Assembly: GCA_904063045.1 (NCBI GenBank)
Contig: CAJFCJ010000006.1
Location: forward strand, 4,852,408-4,916,407
From: Dimorphilus gyrociliatus
Lineage: Eukaryota; Annelida; Polychaeta; Dinophilidae
Length of the DNA stretch: 64,000 nucleotides
Direction: 5' to 3'
Each line of letters starts with the position of its first letter. Position 1 is the first letter of the stretch. Shown piece after piece: positions 1 to 11,182 of this stretch. Below the pieces are notes generated by a model. The model was not told the origin of the DNA and searched no databases. It saw nothing but the letters and a program-made list of their open reading frames with translations. Both the position numbers and the translations under genes were made by a program.

Positions 1-330
1 CCTACACTTTCCTTAAAAATCGGCCTTAAAGACTTCAGTTTGTCCATTCTTGTTAGAACATAGGTCTTATTTGAAAAATGCATTGATATGTGTGTCTAAC
101 TTTTAAGTTTATCGATGGGGTTAAGTGTATTTAAGGTTAAGAGGAAAGGCGGTCAAGTGGTAAAGCGGTCTCATAAATATTCACGAAGTCTGGTTTCGAG
201 GATTGTTCTATTTATCGGGTGTATCCAGGATTCCACGTTACCAAGCGTTTCGTCTGCTACAAAGTAAAAAGAAAATAGCATGATTGTTTTTATTTTGTAA
301 TCGAGGAATTATTCATATTTATTTTAAGTA
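1..330. other. Left-edge intergenic and 5' leader of TYSND1
   Basis: No coding region is seen here. At about 148-200 there is a weak tRNA-like stretch: the run GGTCAAGTGG resembles a pol III A box, and a degenerate GGTTTCGAGGATT resembles a B box. It does not give me a credible cloverleaf. The last 30-60 bases are probably the TYSND1 promoter and leader. Confidence 0.4.
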
Positions 331-2325
331 ATGGAAGTTCGTAACTACTCCTGTCTTATCGAGCTTTTAGGTGAGAGTAATGTGGCCCTTCCATCTAGTT
401 CAAGTGGGATTTTAATTGATAGCCGACTAGGAATTTTATTAACTCATGGCACCGTCCTATTTGAACACCTTTTACATAACAACGATAATCATCGGCAGCT
501 GTTGAAAAATCAAAGTGTAAACCTAGAAAAATTTAATTTACGAGCTAAAGTTTCCTTTGAAAAATTCGATAAAGATAATCAAAAGAAAAGGAGCACTTCT
601 CATATACAATTATTTAATTGTAATCAAGGAAGTAGTGTCACTCCAAGAGATAACCATTCAGCGCAAGTTCTACAGATATTTGTTTGTCCAGAATTTGTCA
701 ACGGATTGAACGATGTAGCACCGAAACATTCCGATTGGTCTTTCAACTATATTGATGACACAAGCGAAAAAGACCAATTAATCATTGATCTACTACCTAC
801 GTTTGTGTTGCTAAGAATCGATAATTGGCGTAACGAAGTTGAAAATGATTTGAAAATATCACCTATTAAACTAGTTAGAGAAGGTTTAGAAGTATATTCA
901 GTTGCTACTCCGTTTGCTAATCTTAGTCCAGGAGTATTCTTAAACTCTATTAGTCGGGGAATCATATGTAAAGCTACTGGAAAGCACAAGAGTGTCTTAC
1001 TGACCGACGCTAGATGTGTACCAGGAACCGAAGGTGGACCATTATTCGACAAGCAAGGGTAGGACATTCTAAATATTACATATGTTTACAGTTTAACCTA
1101 CTAATCTCCTTTCAGACGCTTGATAGGCTTAATTGCTTCGTCACTCTGCTGGAAAGGTGGAGAGTTTACCGGTTTGGCCATTGCTTGCTCAATTCAGAGT
1201 CTTCTTCGTTCACTTCCGTTATATAGAGCCATAACGAATATTATAAGGGAAGAGGACGTTGAATTCAGCCATGATCAACAAACATTCTTAGTAGAGAAGC
1301 TATCGAAGAGTGTTGTATACGTTAAATGTGGGGCTCTGAGTGGATCTGGAGTTGTGATCGAGCCTCAGATGGGTTTGATCGCCACTTGCAGACATGTGGT
1401 TGCCCAGTCGGCCTATAATCCTAGTTAGTAAAAGATATAATACAATTTGTATCTTGGAATATTTAACGAGTTAAAACGATTTCATTAAAAATAGCCAAAG
1501 TTAAATTAAGCGACGACTGTGATTGGTTTGAAACTGATGTGATATTTTCGACAAATTCTTCGAGTCCATACGATTTTGCACTGCTCAAAGTAAAACATTT
1601 TGTTGATTTGCCACTTTTGCCAAGCGTTCAAGTTGAAAATAATCCATTTGAAGGTAAAGTAATGTTCTAAAAACTCGTTCAAGATTTATAAGGTCTCAAT
1701 TAAAAACATTCTATTTTATTAATAAATAAAGGAGAAGAACTATTTATGATTGGACACGCTTTGTTAGAGGATAAAGCAAAATATTCACCTATTGTTAGTA
1801 CTGGCTGTCTGGCGAAGTTAGTCTGTCAAGATTCCCTTCCGGTAATGATTCAAAGTACAACAGTTATACTACCAGGTGCGAGTGGGGGAGCACTTTTCGG
1901 TAAAAATGGGCATTTAGTAGGACTAATAGTCTCAAATTCAAAGTAAATACATTCAATAAATACTTGATAATTTATATTCTGTAAAAAATCTAAACTTGAT
2001 ATTCAGAGATACGGAAAATAATGTCAACTATCCCCAAGTAAACTTGAGCATTCCTTTTGTAACTCTTTGGCCATATATTGAAGCATATAAAGAAACTAAA
2101 GGTAGGAGAACTATCTTTTCAAATATATTTCTAAATATATATATATATTTTTTTTCAATGTATAGATATGCAGCATTTAGAACTCTTGAACACTGCAAAT
2201 AATCTCTTAAAGGAACTTTGGTCTCTTCAATCAAAAGGTTAGTTTTCAATTTATTAATGTCATCGTTCTTCTCATACTTTCATTTTTATTTTAAAGCAAG
2301 TAAAGTATTAAAGAGCAAATTGTGA
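331..2325 (+). CDS. TYSND1: TYSND1, peroxisomal leader-peptide-processing protease
   Basis: This is a trypsin-like serine protease that in animals cleaves PTS2 leaders and some PTS1 enzymes inside peroxisomes. I read seven exons: 331-1059, about 1115-1415, about 1493-1654, about 1732-1944, about 2007-2101, about 2166-2238 and 2299-2325. The catalytic His lies in ATCRHVV (exon 2), Asp in DFALLKV (exon 3) and Ser in PGASGGALFG (exon 4). The long non-catalytic N-terminal half is typical of the family. A short last exon, joined in frame at 2238/2299, ends in SKVLKSKL and stop, so the protein carries a canonical SKL peroxisomal targeting signal. Without that exon the frame ends in QSKG and loses the signal, which supports the splice. 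The gene is convergent with the ADP-ribosyl cyclase gene. Confidence 0.93.
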
Positions 2326-2882
2326 ACAAAAACATATAGAATGAGGTGCTCAATCCTTCTCACTGTGATGATGATGAAGAGTTATATACATTTTAAAAAT
2401 CAAATGTCAAATATATATATATCTTACACCCTAATGAATGATAATAGTAATAATAATATTTTTCCTTTCTGCTTGTTATATTTAAACGAAAATGTTGAAT
2501 ATTTGTTTGGAAGTAAAAGTTTTGGGTTTTATCTTTTTTTTTAAAGAAAAAAAGTGTAACCTTTTAAACAGTTTTCTAACATAAGCAATTGAAACTATTT
2601 ATAATTCCACTATTACATTTGACTCTTTTTCTTTAACTATCTGTCTGTGACTTTCTCTCTCTCCCCATCTCCATCAATCGACAGTTCTAACTTTTAGATT
2701 TCTATCAATCCTTTGTTATTTGATTCATAATGATTATATATTTCCTTTATTCATGTAATTTTTTTGTTTTGTTTCTCTTTCAAAAACTATTCATGCAGAT
2801 GTTCATAATTCGATCATAAAAAAAATAGAAAATTAGCCGGAAAAATGAAAACAATTAACCTTATTCCAATAAATTAATAATT
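2326..2882. other. Convergent intergenic spacer
   Basis: This holds the 3' ends of TYSND1 (+) and the cyclase (-). It is AT-rich with short pyrimidine runs. No gene, RNA or mobile element is recognised. Confidence 0.5.
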
Positions 2883-4054
2883 TTAATTAAAGTTAAGTTT
2901 TAGAACGTAAAATAAAATTAGCCAAAGTAGAGTTGATTTTAAAATATCTCCTGAATTTGGTTGATAAAGATTACAACTTGAACCCGGTTGGCATTTCATC
3001 ATAGCTTCAACTTCCGATTGATTGTCAATGCAGCCATCAATTTTATTTTTCATAATTGCTTTCAAAGCTTTTATGCTTTCATCATTTGAGCAGACTGTGT
3101 TACTTCTGTGTTGAAAACATTATACTTGATAATTGATATTAGAAAACTGGTATTAATCTTACTTTGCGTTGAATATCATTATTTTCAATTTGATGTTTAA
3201 TTTTTGTAGTTCTCTTATTTCTACTCTTCCAAACACTCTAAATATTTGAAATGGCTTAATATTAAATATGCCATATATAGATATATAGAAAATTATTTTT
3301 CAATTACAAACCCTCCCGAATTGAATACTGTATCTTTTCTACCGTTCAATATAACATGGGCTCTCTCACCAATAGCAAGACTAGCCAATCTACGCGAAAT
3401 TTGGTCCCAATAAGAGCCTTGAGCAGAGTGATAATAGGGTGTACATGATGTACAATTTCGACCAAATTGTGCAGGTTTATCCGGATTCGAGCACCAAGTT
3501 AAATCATCCAACGCATAACCTAATAAAAGATCGTTTATAGCTGTAAATCGACCATATTTAGAGCGAACATCCTGCTTAAACCTCCCTCCAAATCCACTCC
3601 AAAGTAACAACTTAAGAGGATAATTGAAAGGTAATAAACGAAAAGCAAGTTTGACGAAATACTTACGTCATTCTCTTTTGTTATCGGATTAGCGAAATTA
3701 ATTACCAGTTGATAATTATGATTGTTACTATTGCAATTACCACGACCAAGACCTTGTTTAAAGAGGTTCAAAAATTGATTGCACTGAACTTTCGATTTCC
3801 TTATCCTAATTAGACAGATAAAATGAGTAAAGAAGTTTTAATTGAAACCATAATAACAAAGGTAAGAAGCAAAAGAATAAATTGGAAATGGGAAAACTTG
3901 ATACAAACTTTAGACATCTATTCACAATGATTCGGTCAATGTTTTGCGTAGTAGTCGATGAACTTAATTCGTTAGCGTTACATGTTTTATAGGAAAAGTA
4001 GACAAGGAAAAATAGGTAGAAATTCTTTATAAACATTCCTTCTAGCCTAAACAA
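2883..4054 (-). CDS. ADP-ribosyl cyclase (CD38/BST1 family)
   Basis: Enzymes of this family convert NAD to cyclic ADP-ribose and/or ADP-ribose. Five exons join in frame: 4054 to about 3913; about 3806-3665; about 3610-3310; about 3239-3166; about 3105-2883. The N-terminus is a signal peptide (MFIKNFYLFFLVYF..., with a second possible Met seven residues upstream). Family landmarks are LLLWSG, GYALDDLTWC, CTPYYHSAQGSYW and VFGRVEIREL. The active-site Trp of WSG, the Trp of SYWDQ and the Glu of GRVEI (CD38 E226) are present. The residue matching CD38 E146 is Asn (AIND in place of LED). The protein ends in a hydrophobic segment (STLLWLILFYVLKLNFN), as expected for a GPI signal or membrane tail. 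It shares a 499-base head-to-head region with BCKDHA. Confidence 0.9.
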
Positions 4055-4553
4055 TTAGACTGTGTTCACTGAAAGATAGTAATATCAAAACTGAGTCTAA
4101 AGAAAAGATTAGATTACGTTAATTTTTCTTTTCATTATAGTTCTTCATATTGCTTTTTAATTCGAATAAAAAACTGCAATATAATGATAAGAAGCTCATA
4201 GAAAAATAAACAATGTATTAACTATATCAGATAAATAATATCAAGTATTGAAATAATGTCTGATGTACGATGATAATATCAATTAACAGTGTCAGTATGT
4301 TACGGATTATCAGAACTATAGAAAATTAGTAAACAATTGAATACCAAACAATTTAATTATTAGTTAATTAAAGCTTTATTTATAGTTTAAAGTAGTCAGC
4401 ATATTTCCTTTGAAACTTTGAAATAGTATTTCCTATTAAGTTTAAAGAATATAATATTTCCCGCTTCATCAACTTCCGGTAGCATGTGTTGTCAAGGCCG
4501 TTTAAAATAAAATTTTTTTTTTCTAGCGATAATATCAGAGATAAAAAAAAGTT
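4055..4553. promoter_or_regulatory. Head-to-head intergenic region, cyclase/BCKDHA
   Basis: About 0.5 kb separates the two divergent start codons. It is AT-rich and no TATA box or repeat stands out. It presumably holds both promoters, inferred from gene orientation. Confidence 0.45.
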
Positions 4554-6379
4554 ATGCTAAAAGTAAGCTCCTTGTTAAATATAGCGACCAAACTAAAAAA
4601 TGTCTGCTCAATCGTTAATATGGTAAGAAATAATAGTTTGCATATGATACATTATCCTGAACAAATTAGGATTAATTTACAAGAATCATCTGCAGGCAGG
4701 ATACAGACAGTATAGCCAAAATCGAGAAGCTGTAGTTTTTCCAGGCATACAAAGCCATTATACCGAAGAAATGGTATTTAGCGATATACAAAATGAGGAA
4801 AAGATGGATACATTCCGTATTATGAATTTAAAAGGCAAAGTTATAAATAAAACAATGGAGCCTGATGTACGATTTTTGGATAAAGCTAATAAAATAATCA
4901 TAAAATATTGATTTAATTATTTTATCTAATAACACAGCTTTCCAATGAAACATTAGTAAAGATGTATAAACACTGCATTATTCATAAACATATGGATAAA
5001 ATTATGCATGAACTGCAAAGGCAAGGACGAATATCATTTTATATGACAAGTCGGGGAGAGGAAGTTTTACAAACCGGTTCAGCAGCTGGTTTCCATCCTG
5101 AAGATTTGCTATTTGGTCAATATAGAGAGGCTGGAGTTATATTTTGGAGGGGCTTTTCTGTTTATGATATGATTTCACAATGTTATAGTAATAATTCTGA
5201 TCTATTGAAAGGAAGGAATATGCCCGTTCACTATGGAAGTAAAGAACACCATTTTGTACCCATGTCGTCTTGTTTGGGAACGCAAATTCCTCACGGTTTG
5301 ATTGCTTTTTCTCAATTGAAACACAATACAAAAAAAAAATCCCGTCAAAAAAACCAAAACAAAAACGCGCGCAAAAATCAGACAATGGACACGAAATAAC
5401 AATCCCTATTATTTATTAAAATAATATAGACTTATGAAATTATTCAATCATTTTGAACATTCTATTACAGCTGTTGGAGTTGCCTATGCAAACAAAATTA
5501 AAAATAAGAACCTCTGCTCTGGTGTATATTTTGGCGAAGGTGCCTCGTCGGAAGGTGATGCTCATGCCGCTTTCAATTTCGCTGCCGTTTTGAAATGCCC
5601 CGTTATTTTTATATGGTAGGCATATTGTCTATCATGTGCTCATTGAAACTTAATTACAGCTAATGATTATAATTTAAACTAAAAAAATTCTCTTTTCTAA
5701 TATTTAACTGTTTATTTTTCAAATCTTATTCCACTTTCTCCGTCTTTAATTCTACCTACCATATCTACAGCCGAAACAATGGTTACGCAATATCTACACC
5801 TACCAAAGATCAATACTCGGGTGACGGACTAGGTAGGCCTATATTGATTGACGATATTTTTTTCACTAACAACAATTTTAAATCGAACCAGCTGCTAGAG
5901 CTAAATCTTATGGAATATCAACGATTAGAGTTGATGGAAACGACATATTAGCTATGTACGCCGCAACAAAACAAGCAAGAGAGTTAGCGGTTAAGAAAAA
6001 CAAGCCCTACTTTATAGAGGCTTTGGCCTATAGACTAGGAGACCATAGTACATCGGACGATAGTACTGTATATAAAAATGCCGAAGAGCAAGAGTATTGG
6101 CTAGTACAAGGGGATCCAATTCCTAGATTTCGTAAATATTTACAAGATAAAGGCCTATGGGATGATAAAACGGAAGAATCATTCAATAAAGAGGCTAAAA
6201 AGGAGGTCCTAACAGCTTTTAAGAAAGCCGATAAACAATTAAAACCAAATCCCAATTTTATGTTTACCGACGTTTACAAAGAAATGCCAGAAAGATTGCA
6301 AAATCAGCATCAAGATTGGAGAAAACATATTTTAGAAAATGCCGATAAATATCCATTGGCCAACCATGATCAATTTTAA
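4554..6379 (+). CDS. BCKDHA: Branched-chain 2-oxo acid dehydrogenase E1 alpha, mitochondrial
   Basis: This is the thiamine-diphosphate-dependent alpha subunit of the BCKDH complex, which decarboxylates keto acids from Leu, Ile and Val in mitochondria. Exon 1 (from 4554) encodes a basic/hydrophobic presequence ([16 protein letters not shown]). Later exons begin near 4696, 4938, 5471, 5772 and 5891. Signatures are [31 protein letters not shown] ([10 protein letters not shown]), the thiamine-diphosphate motif [18 protein letters not shown]...[12 protein letters not shown], and the phosphorylation loop [13 protein letters not shown]. The loop keeps the His before the regulatory Ser but has Asp where most BCKDHA proteins have a first His (GHHS). 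The C-terminus matches the family ([10 protein letters not shown]...). An AT/A-rich intron around 5288-5470 interrupts the PHAVG segment. Length and order fit a complete orthologue. Confidence 0.96.
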
Positions 6380-7083
6380 CATAAAAAATGAATAAATTAG
6401 AAACAACAACATGAAATAAGAACACTAATTAAACTAATGACAATGACAACAAAATAACACTAGATAAACAAATAGAACAAGGGGTATATGTATATCTATG
6501 CAAATATATAGATTAACTTGAATTTAATACATAATTTTCATATAAAAAATATATACAGTATTCAAGTTATTGCTAATTATTAGTATATTATTATAATTTA
6601 TTCATATAATATACACTTTAAATGTGTATAAGTAAGATAAGAATTGTTGGAATTTATTTAGTTTGTTCAAGTTTTTAGTTTAAAAAAACGAAATGTAGGA
6701 CATGGAAAAATTTTTTATTTATTTTTTATTTTTTGTTTTTGAACGTGGACGGGGCGGACGGAGGGGTGGAATGGGGGGGGGGGAGGGAGAGGCGGTACTG
6801 TATAGTGGATAAAATTTTTGGGCGGGTGGCCGAAATCAATTAGAGAATAGAAGGCAATAAAGACAACGGAATAATTTCAATGTCAGCGTTGGCTGACGCT
6901 AAACTCTGAATTGTTTAGTGACGGTTAATTTATTTAATCTAACCGATTTCTATTGTTCGTTGGCCGTATGCCAGCGTTAGATGAACTGTTTGCCCGTAAA
7001 CGCTCAAACGCTTTTTTTTCACCTTTATAAAAGTACTCGAACGGACGCATTCCAAGTCATTCAACGATTGGACACTGTTAAGG
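6380..7083 (+). promoter_or_regulatory. Spacer and upstream region of the forkhead gene
   Basis: About 0.7 kb without a gene. The first part is the AT-rich BCKDHA 3' region. At 6773-6783 there is a run of 11 G within a GC-rich patch (about 6745-6800). Downstream of that lies the proximal promoter of the forkhead gene. Confidence 0.5.
7026..7033 (+). promoter_or_regulatory. TATA box of the forkhead gene
   Basis: TATAAAAG lies 58 bases before the start codon. An initiator-like TCATTCA follows at 7057-7063, about 31 bases downstream, which is the normal TATA-to-start spacing. This suggests a tightly regulated, TATA-driven promoter. Confidence 0.65.
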
Positions 7084-7803
7084 ATGTTTAGCCCCATCTC
7101 ATATCCCTACAACTCTGTTTCTTCTTATTATTATGGAGATATGTATAATATACAACCGACGGAACTTGTTCAAGAGGAGCCCTTGGATCTGAGTATTAAG
7201 AAAAGTAATTCAGCTGTAGAATTACACGAAGAAGAGGAGATAATCGATGTTGTTGGAGAAGGAAATGATATTACCGAAGAGGAGGAGGACGAAAGAAGCG
7301 ACCAGTCGTTCTCGGTGTCGCCAAGATCTTTAGAGCTCAGTCATTCACCTCCAGACATTGGACGAAGTAACAATTCGATAACTTATTCTCCTCCAACAAT
7401 CGGTAACGTTAATAACAACAACTACCATGGAAAAGAACTACATAACGGTCACCACCACCAACATCAACACTCTTCAACTTTATCTCGAAGGAGACAGTTA
7501 CCGAGTTATTCCAACGTTATTGCTGAAATACTCATGTCGTCTCGTGACCCGCTTCCACTGTCTGCCATCTACAAGATTTTCGTAGAAAAACAGCCAAAGT
7601 TTCTCAACGTCCTTGAACCTCATGGTCTAAAGGCTAATGTTAGAAGGGAATTATGCGTCAATGCAGGATTTATCAAAGTCGGTAAAGCAGCAAACGCCAA
7701 AGGAGCTTTATGGACTGTTCATCCTGTGGCCAGACAATTATTTAATCGTGGAGTTTTTTCCAAGACCCTTGTAAATAGGACTCTAAATAGTCCTTATCTT
7801 TAA
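7084..7803 (+). CDS. Divergent forkhead-domain transcription factor, single exon
   Basis: This is a 239-residue protein from one exon. Residues 33-37 are PLDLS, the classical CtBP corepressor-binding motif. An acidic stretch (about 47-77) and a His/Gln-rich stretch (about 118-130) follow. Residues about 140-228 align with a forkhead domain: PSYSNVIAEILMSS matches the usual PYSYIALIAMAI start, LPLSAIYKIF matches LTLSQIYEWI, then GLKANVRREL, AGFIKVGK and GALWTVHP. The recognition helix has ANVRRELCV where canonical proteins have NSIRHNLSL, so the DNA-contacting Asn and His are lost. I cannot assign a Fox class. A repressor role is inferred from the CtBP motif. It is convergent with the alkylsulfatase gene, only 113 bases away. 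Confidence 0.8.
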   Translation: MFSPISYPYNSVSSYYYGDMYNIQPTELVQEEPLDLSIKKSNSAVELHEEEEIIDVVGEGNDITEEEEDERSDQSFSVSPRSLELSHSPPDIGRSNNSITYSPPTIGNVNNNNYHGKELHNGHHHQHQHSSTLSRRRQLPSYSNVIAEILMSSRDPLPLSAIYKIFVEKQPKFLNVLEPHGLKANVRRELCVNAGFIKVGKAANAKGALWTVHPVARQLFNRGVFSKTLVNRTLNSPYL

Positions 7804-7916
7804 ATATGTACAAAAAAAGAACACTCTCAAAAAAATGAAATCGTCGTTACCCCATTGTTTTGTCATCTTTATTATTATACAATTTGTTTTTGTTTTATTG
7901 AATATTCTTCCAATTT

Positions 7917-9880
7917 TTAACTTGTTTTCGATTTCTCGAAACAGTTCATGAAATTTCGAAGTTTAAATAAGCCTTCATCTACAGTTAAATCTCCTTTCAT
8001 CCAGGTAACTATGGGAGAACTTTGTTCCAAAACGAACTCTCTAAACTTCTCCCATGTGACCTTGACCGTTAAATTAACAGTCAGGTGATTCTGTTTTTCC
8101 TTCGAATTTTCAACTAGTATAACTCCGTTCCTAATTTGTACATAAATATATTCTTTATAATCAGGAAAATAGAACTCAGCGATGTCAGTTAAATGTCCAC
8201 ATTCTTCAATATTAAATTTAAATCTAAATAAGTTGAACAAAGTTGCCGGTTTCATCGAGTTAACGGCGCTTATTTGCCTTTGTTTTGGTATATGCGTATC
8301 TATAAGCCCGGCTTGTTCTAGAGCTGTTGTTAGATAATAATTTCGAGAATTGGCGCTTGTTTGACGAGCTGCGAAGGCTTTAAGAGCCTCTAGCCTAATT
8401 GATTTAGCCTCTGTATCAGTGGGATGAACGTTAAGAACGTGAGTAGACAATTCTAAAGCCCACCGTAGATCGTTGACTAACGCCTTTCTAGCTGCTAAAT
8501 TTGCGTAATATGCACCCCCGGCTAATTGAATGATCCTCTCGCTCCTTTCATCTCTGGTAAGTGGATCAAGATTTGAAATATCTCCGTCAAACCAGCCTAT
8601 ATAATGAGCATAGACCGCTTTAGATGACCAAAACACGCTACCATAATATTCTGTAAGCCAATCAGTTTTGAGTGATGCCGTTAATTTGACACGACGAGCT
8701 ATATCATCAGGGTGCATGTCTTTATTCATCCAACGAACTGTTTGATCGTGTACTAATTGAATGGCGTCTCGATACTTTGTTAATAGATTGTAAATTTCTT
8801 CCTCGCCAACAATTGGTTTCGTATGGCTAGGTATCAAGTATTTTGGTCTAAGAGCTCTTATCTTATCTAACGATTTAGCCCATTTCATTACATCTCTACT
8901 AGGAGTTCCTCTTATGGCATAAAGATTGGGAAATGATCTATAAAAGTCGTCTGCGCAGAAAAATGCTTTCCATTCTTCTACCCATACACCAATCTGATCA
9001 GGAGTCTCGCCAGGTATGTGTACCAACTTAACTCTTAAACCAGCTATGATTTCGTCACTTTCATCTCGTTTTAATAGTCTATTTGGAGGAATGTAGCCAA
9101 ATGTAGCATCTATACGAACTTCCGGACCAATGCCTGAATTGATATGATACGGTTTAGGTAATAAAATTCCAAATTGTCTTATCGCTCTTCGAAATATTGT
9201 GTCCGAAGTAACTAAATAACGTTCCATCTGATCAATTAACATTTCGTGAGCCCAAATTTCAACGTTTTTCGAAGAATTACGTAAAAATGCTTCAGCTCCC
9301 ATCACGTGATCTGCGTGATTATGGGTGTAGATAATAGCTTTGATTTCTCCAACATCTACAGTCTTGGAAAATGCTTCTAGAATTTTTTCAGCTGAATCAA
9401 TGCTCTCAGTCGTGTCAATTATGATACTCCCCCGAGGAGCTTTGATGAGAATAGAATTGGCCAACGCAAACCCTATAGCCATATAGATATTGTCTGTTAC
9501 CTAGGGATAATTTGTTATATTTAGCTATTTATTCATTCACAAACAATAACAACACAAAGAAATTACCTTGTATATTATTGGTTCTGAAAATTCTAAAGAG
9601 TGTTCCTTAAGTTTGTCGTGAGCATCAACGTCTCCCAAAAGCTTATTTACATGATTTGGCGAAGGGGATAGTAAAAAGTATAAACATAAAACGGCTACAA
9701 TGCAAAATGAAGCTGCTCCAATTTTATCCCAGTGGCTAAGAGGAGGAGTTCCTTGCTGTAATTGAACAAAATATATACCTTATAAATAATATAAATACGT
9801 ATAGTTTTTCAATTGTGTTTTTGTATACAAACCGTAAAAAAAAAAGCCCTTTTCTTTCGTTCTGTGCTTAGTTCTACCAT
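7917..9880 (-). CDS. Membrane-anchored alkylsulfatase-type metallo-beta-lactamase protein
   Basis: This belongs to the linear alkylsulfatase (SdsA1/BDS1) branch of the metallo-beta-lactamase superfamily, which hydrolyses alkyl sulfate esters. Three exons: 9880 to about 9833; about 9756-9570; about 9501-7917. The zinc motif THNHADHVMGA is intact, followed by an acidic metal-site segment (CADDFYRSFPNLYAIRGTP) and PSHTKPIVG with the distal His. The C-terminal about 120 residues look like the SCP2-like alkylsulfatase domain. The open frame starting at 9482 is not the real start: EPIIYKVTDNIY joins in frame from the upstream exon. The first two exons encode a short basic tail (MVELSTERKKR) and one hydrophobic segment (IGAASFCIVAVLCLYFLL), so it is probably a type II membrane protein with a lumenal catalytic domain. 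The substrate is unknown. Confidence 0.88.
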
Positions 9881-10616
9881 ACTGAGCTTTTCTTTAGATC
9901 CTACAGCAATTATTGATCCTTTTCTCCTTGGATTTTATAAGAAAAAAACTAGCTGTAATGAATAGAAATCAAGTCATCTACTCAGACAGATTAAACTGCC
10001 ACAGTATTTGAACTGATATTTCTAATGAACAACTTATCTTACATATTGGACTATAGGCTTAATTCTCATAAAAATCAGTTTAAAGACAACCTGATTAAAG
10101 CGAAATCCATAGAAAAAGATTAATATCTAATGGTGGATGTAAACTATTAGTAATGATAGTGCTCTACTTAATTTATCATATCAAAAAAAATTAGATATAG
10201 ACATTACCGAAAAAAAGGACAAGTTCGTATATATCATCAATATCTATCCATCTATTTTATCGTTAACATAGAATTTGTAGAACGATGTTTCGATATGAGA
10301 AATTAGTATTCATCAGTCTCTCTTTACGTTCAATGTTCTAAAATATTATTTTTTTTTTAAATGAGAAAAAAAATGATCTATATTCTTGTTTCGATGTCCT
10401 TATATGTTCCATTCTTCTTTTACTATATATAACGATACCTTTATGTAACTTTTGTCTAACAAAACTTTCTTAGGTAGAAAATATTTTTAGGTATATTTTG
10501 CCTTTTATTTAGCATAGAAGAACTTTTTTAATTCAGTCAAATTGCTCTACCGAATGAACAACATTATCAGGATCCCGGACTATTTTTATTCAAATGTTTT
10601 CCGTCTTGTATATATA

Positions 10617-10651
<35 letters not shown>

Positions 10652-11182
10652 TGTATATATATCCTTTATATAAATATATATAAATTATATATAAATAAAA
10701 TATACATACATATAGATATATAGTTTGTAATATTTTGAAATTAATAATTTGCAATTACAAAAAGAAAGTTGTGAGGCGATAATAGAGTAGTTTAAAAATT
10801 CAATAAACAAATTAAGGGTGAGCACTTAGAAATATCCATTGCAAGGTCGTTGTCTAGTGTTTATCCTAAGTATTAAATATATTTAAATTTTTATTAATAT
10901 TAAGTATTGACTAAATATTGGGGTGTAATTGATTAAAGTTATGGGTTAGAAGTAGTCTCTTTTTGGCGCGAAAGAATAAAAGGGTGATAAAAAGTACTAT
11001 TTTACAGGTTAAAAGGAATTCACTTATTTATAACAAAATTTATTCTTTTTGCGTATCAATAAGATAACAATAGAATTTTATCAGTTCGTCTAAAATTGCG
11101 CTTTATAAAGTATACCATAAAGCATTGATAATACTGAAAAGATTAGGCTTCCCTTTCGTGTTAACATTGGTAAGATCACAAA
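9881..11182. other. AT-rich intergenic region
   Basis: About 1.3 kb between the alkylsulfatase start and the F-box/WD40 stop. Apart from a TA microsatellite and homopolymer A/T runs I see no gene, RNA or element. Confidence 0.5.
10608..10662. repeat. (TA)n microsatellite
   Basis: A long alternating TA tract, briefly interrupted by CTG at about 10651, with scattered TATA runs for a further 60 bases. Confidence 0.9.

Noticed and set aside
9420-9482. Start of the alkylsulfatase at 9482
   Set aside because: The upstream sequence VTDNIY and two further exons extend the frame and match the family; 9482 is an internal Met.
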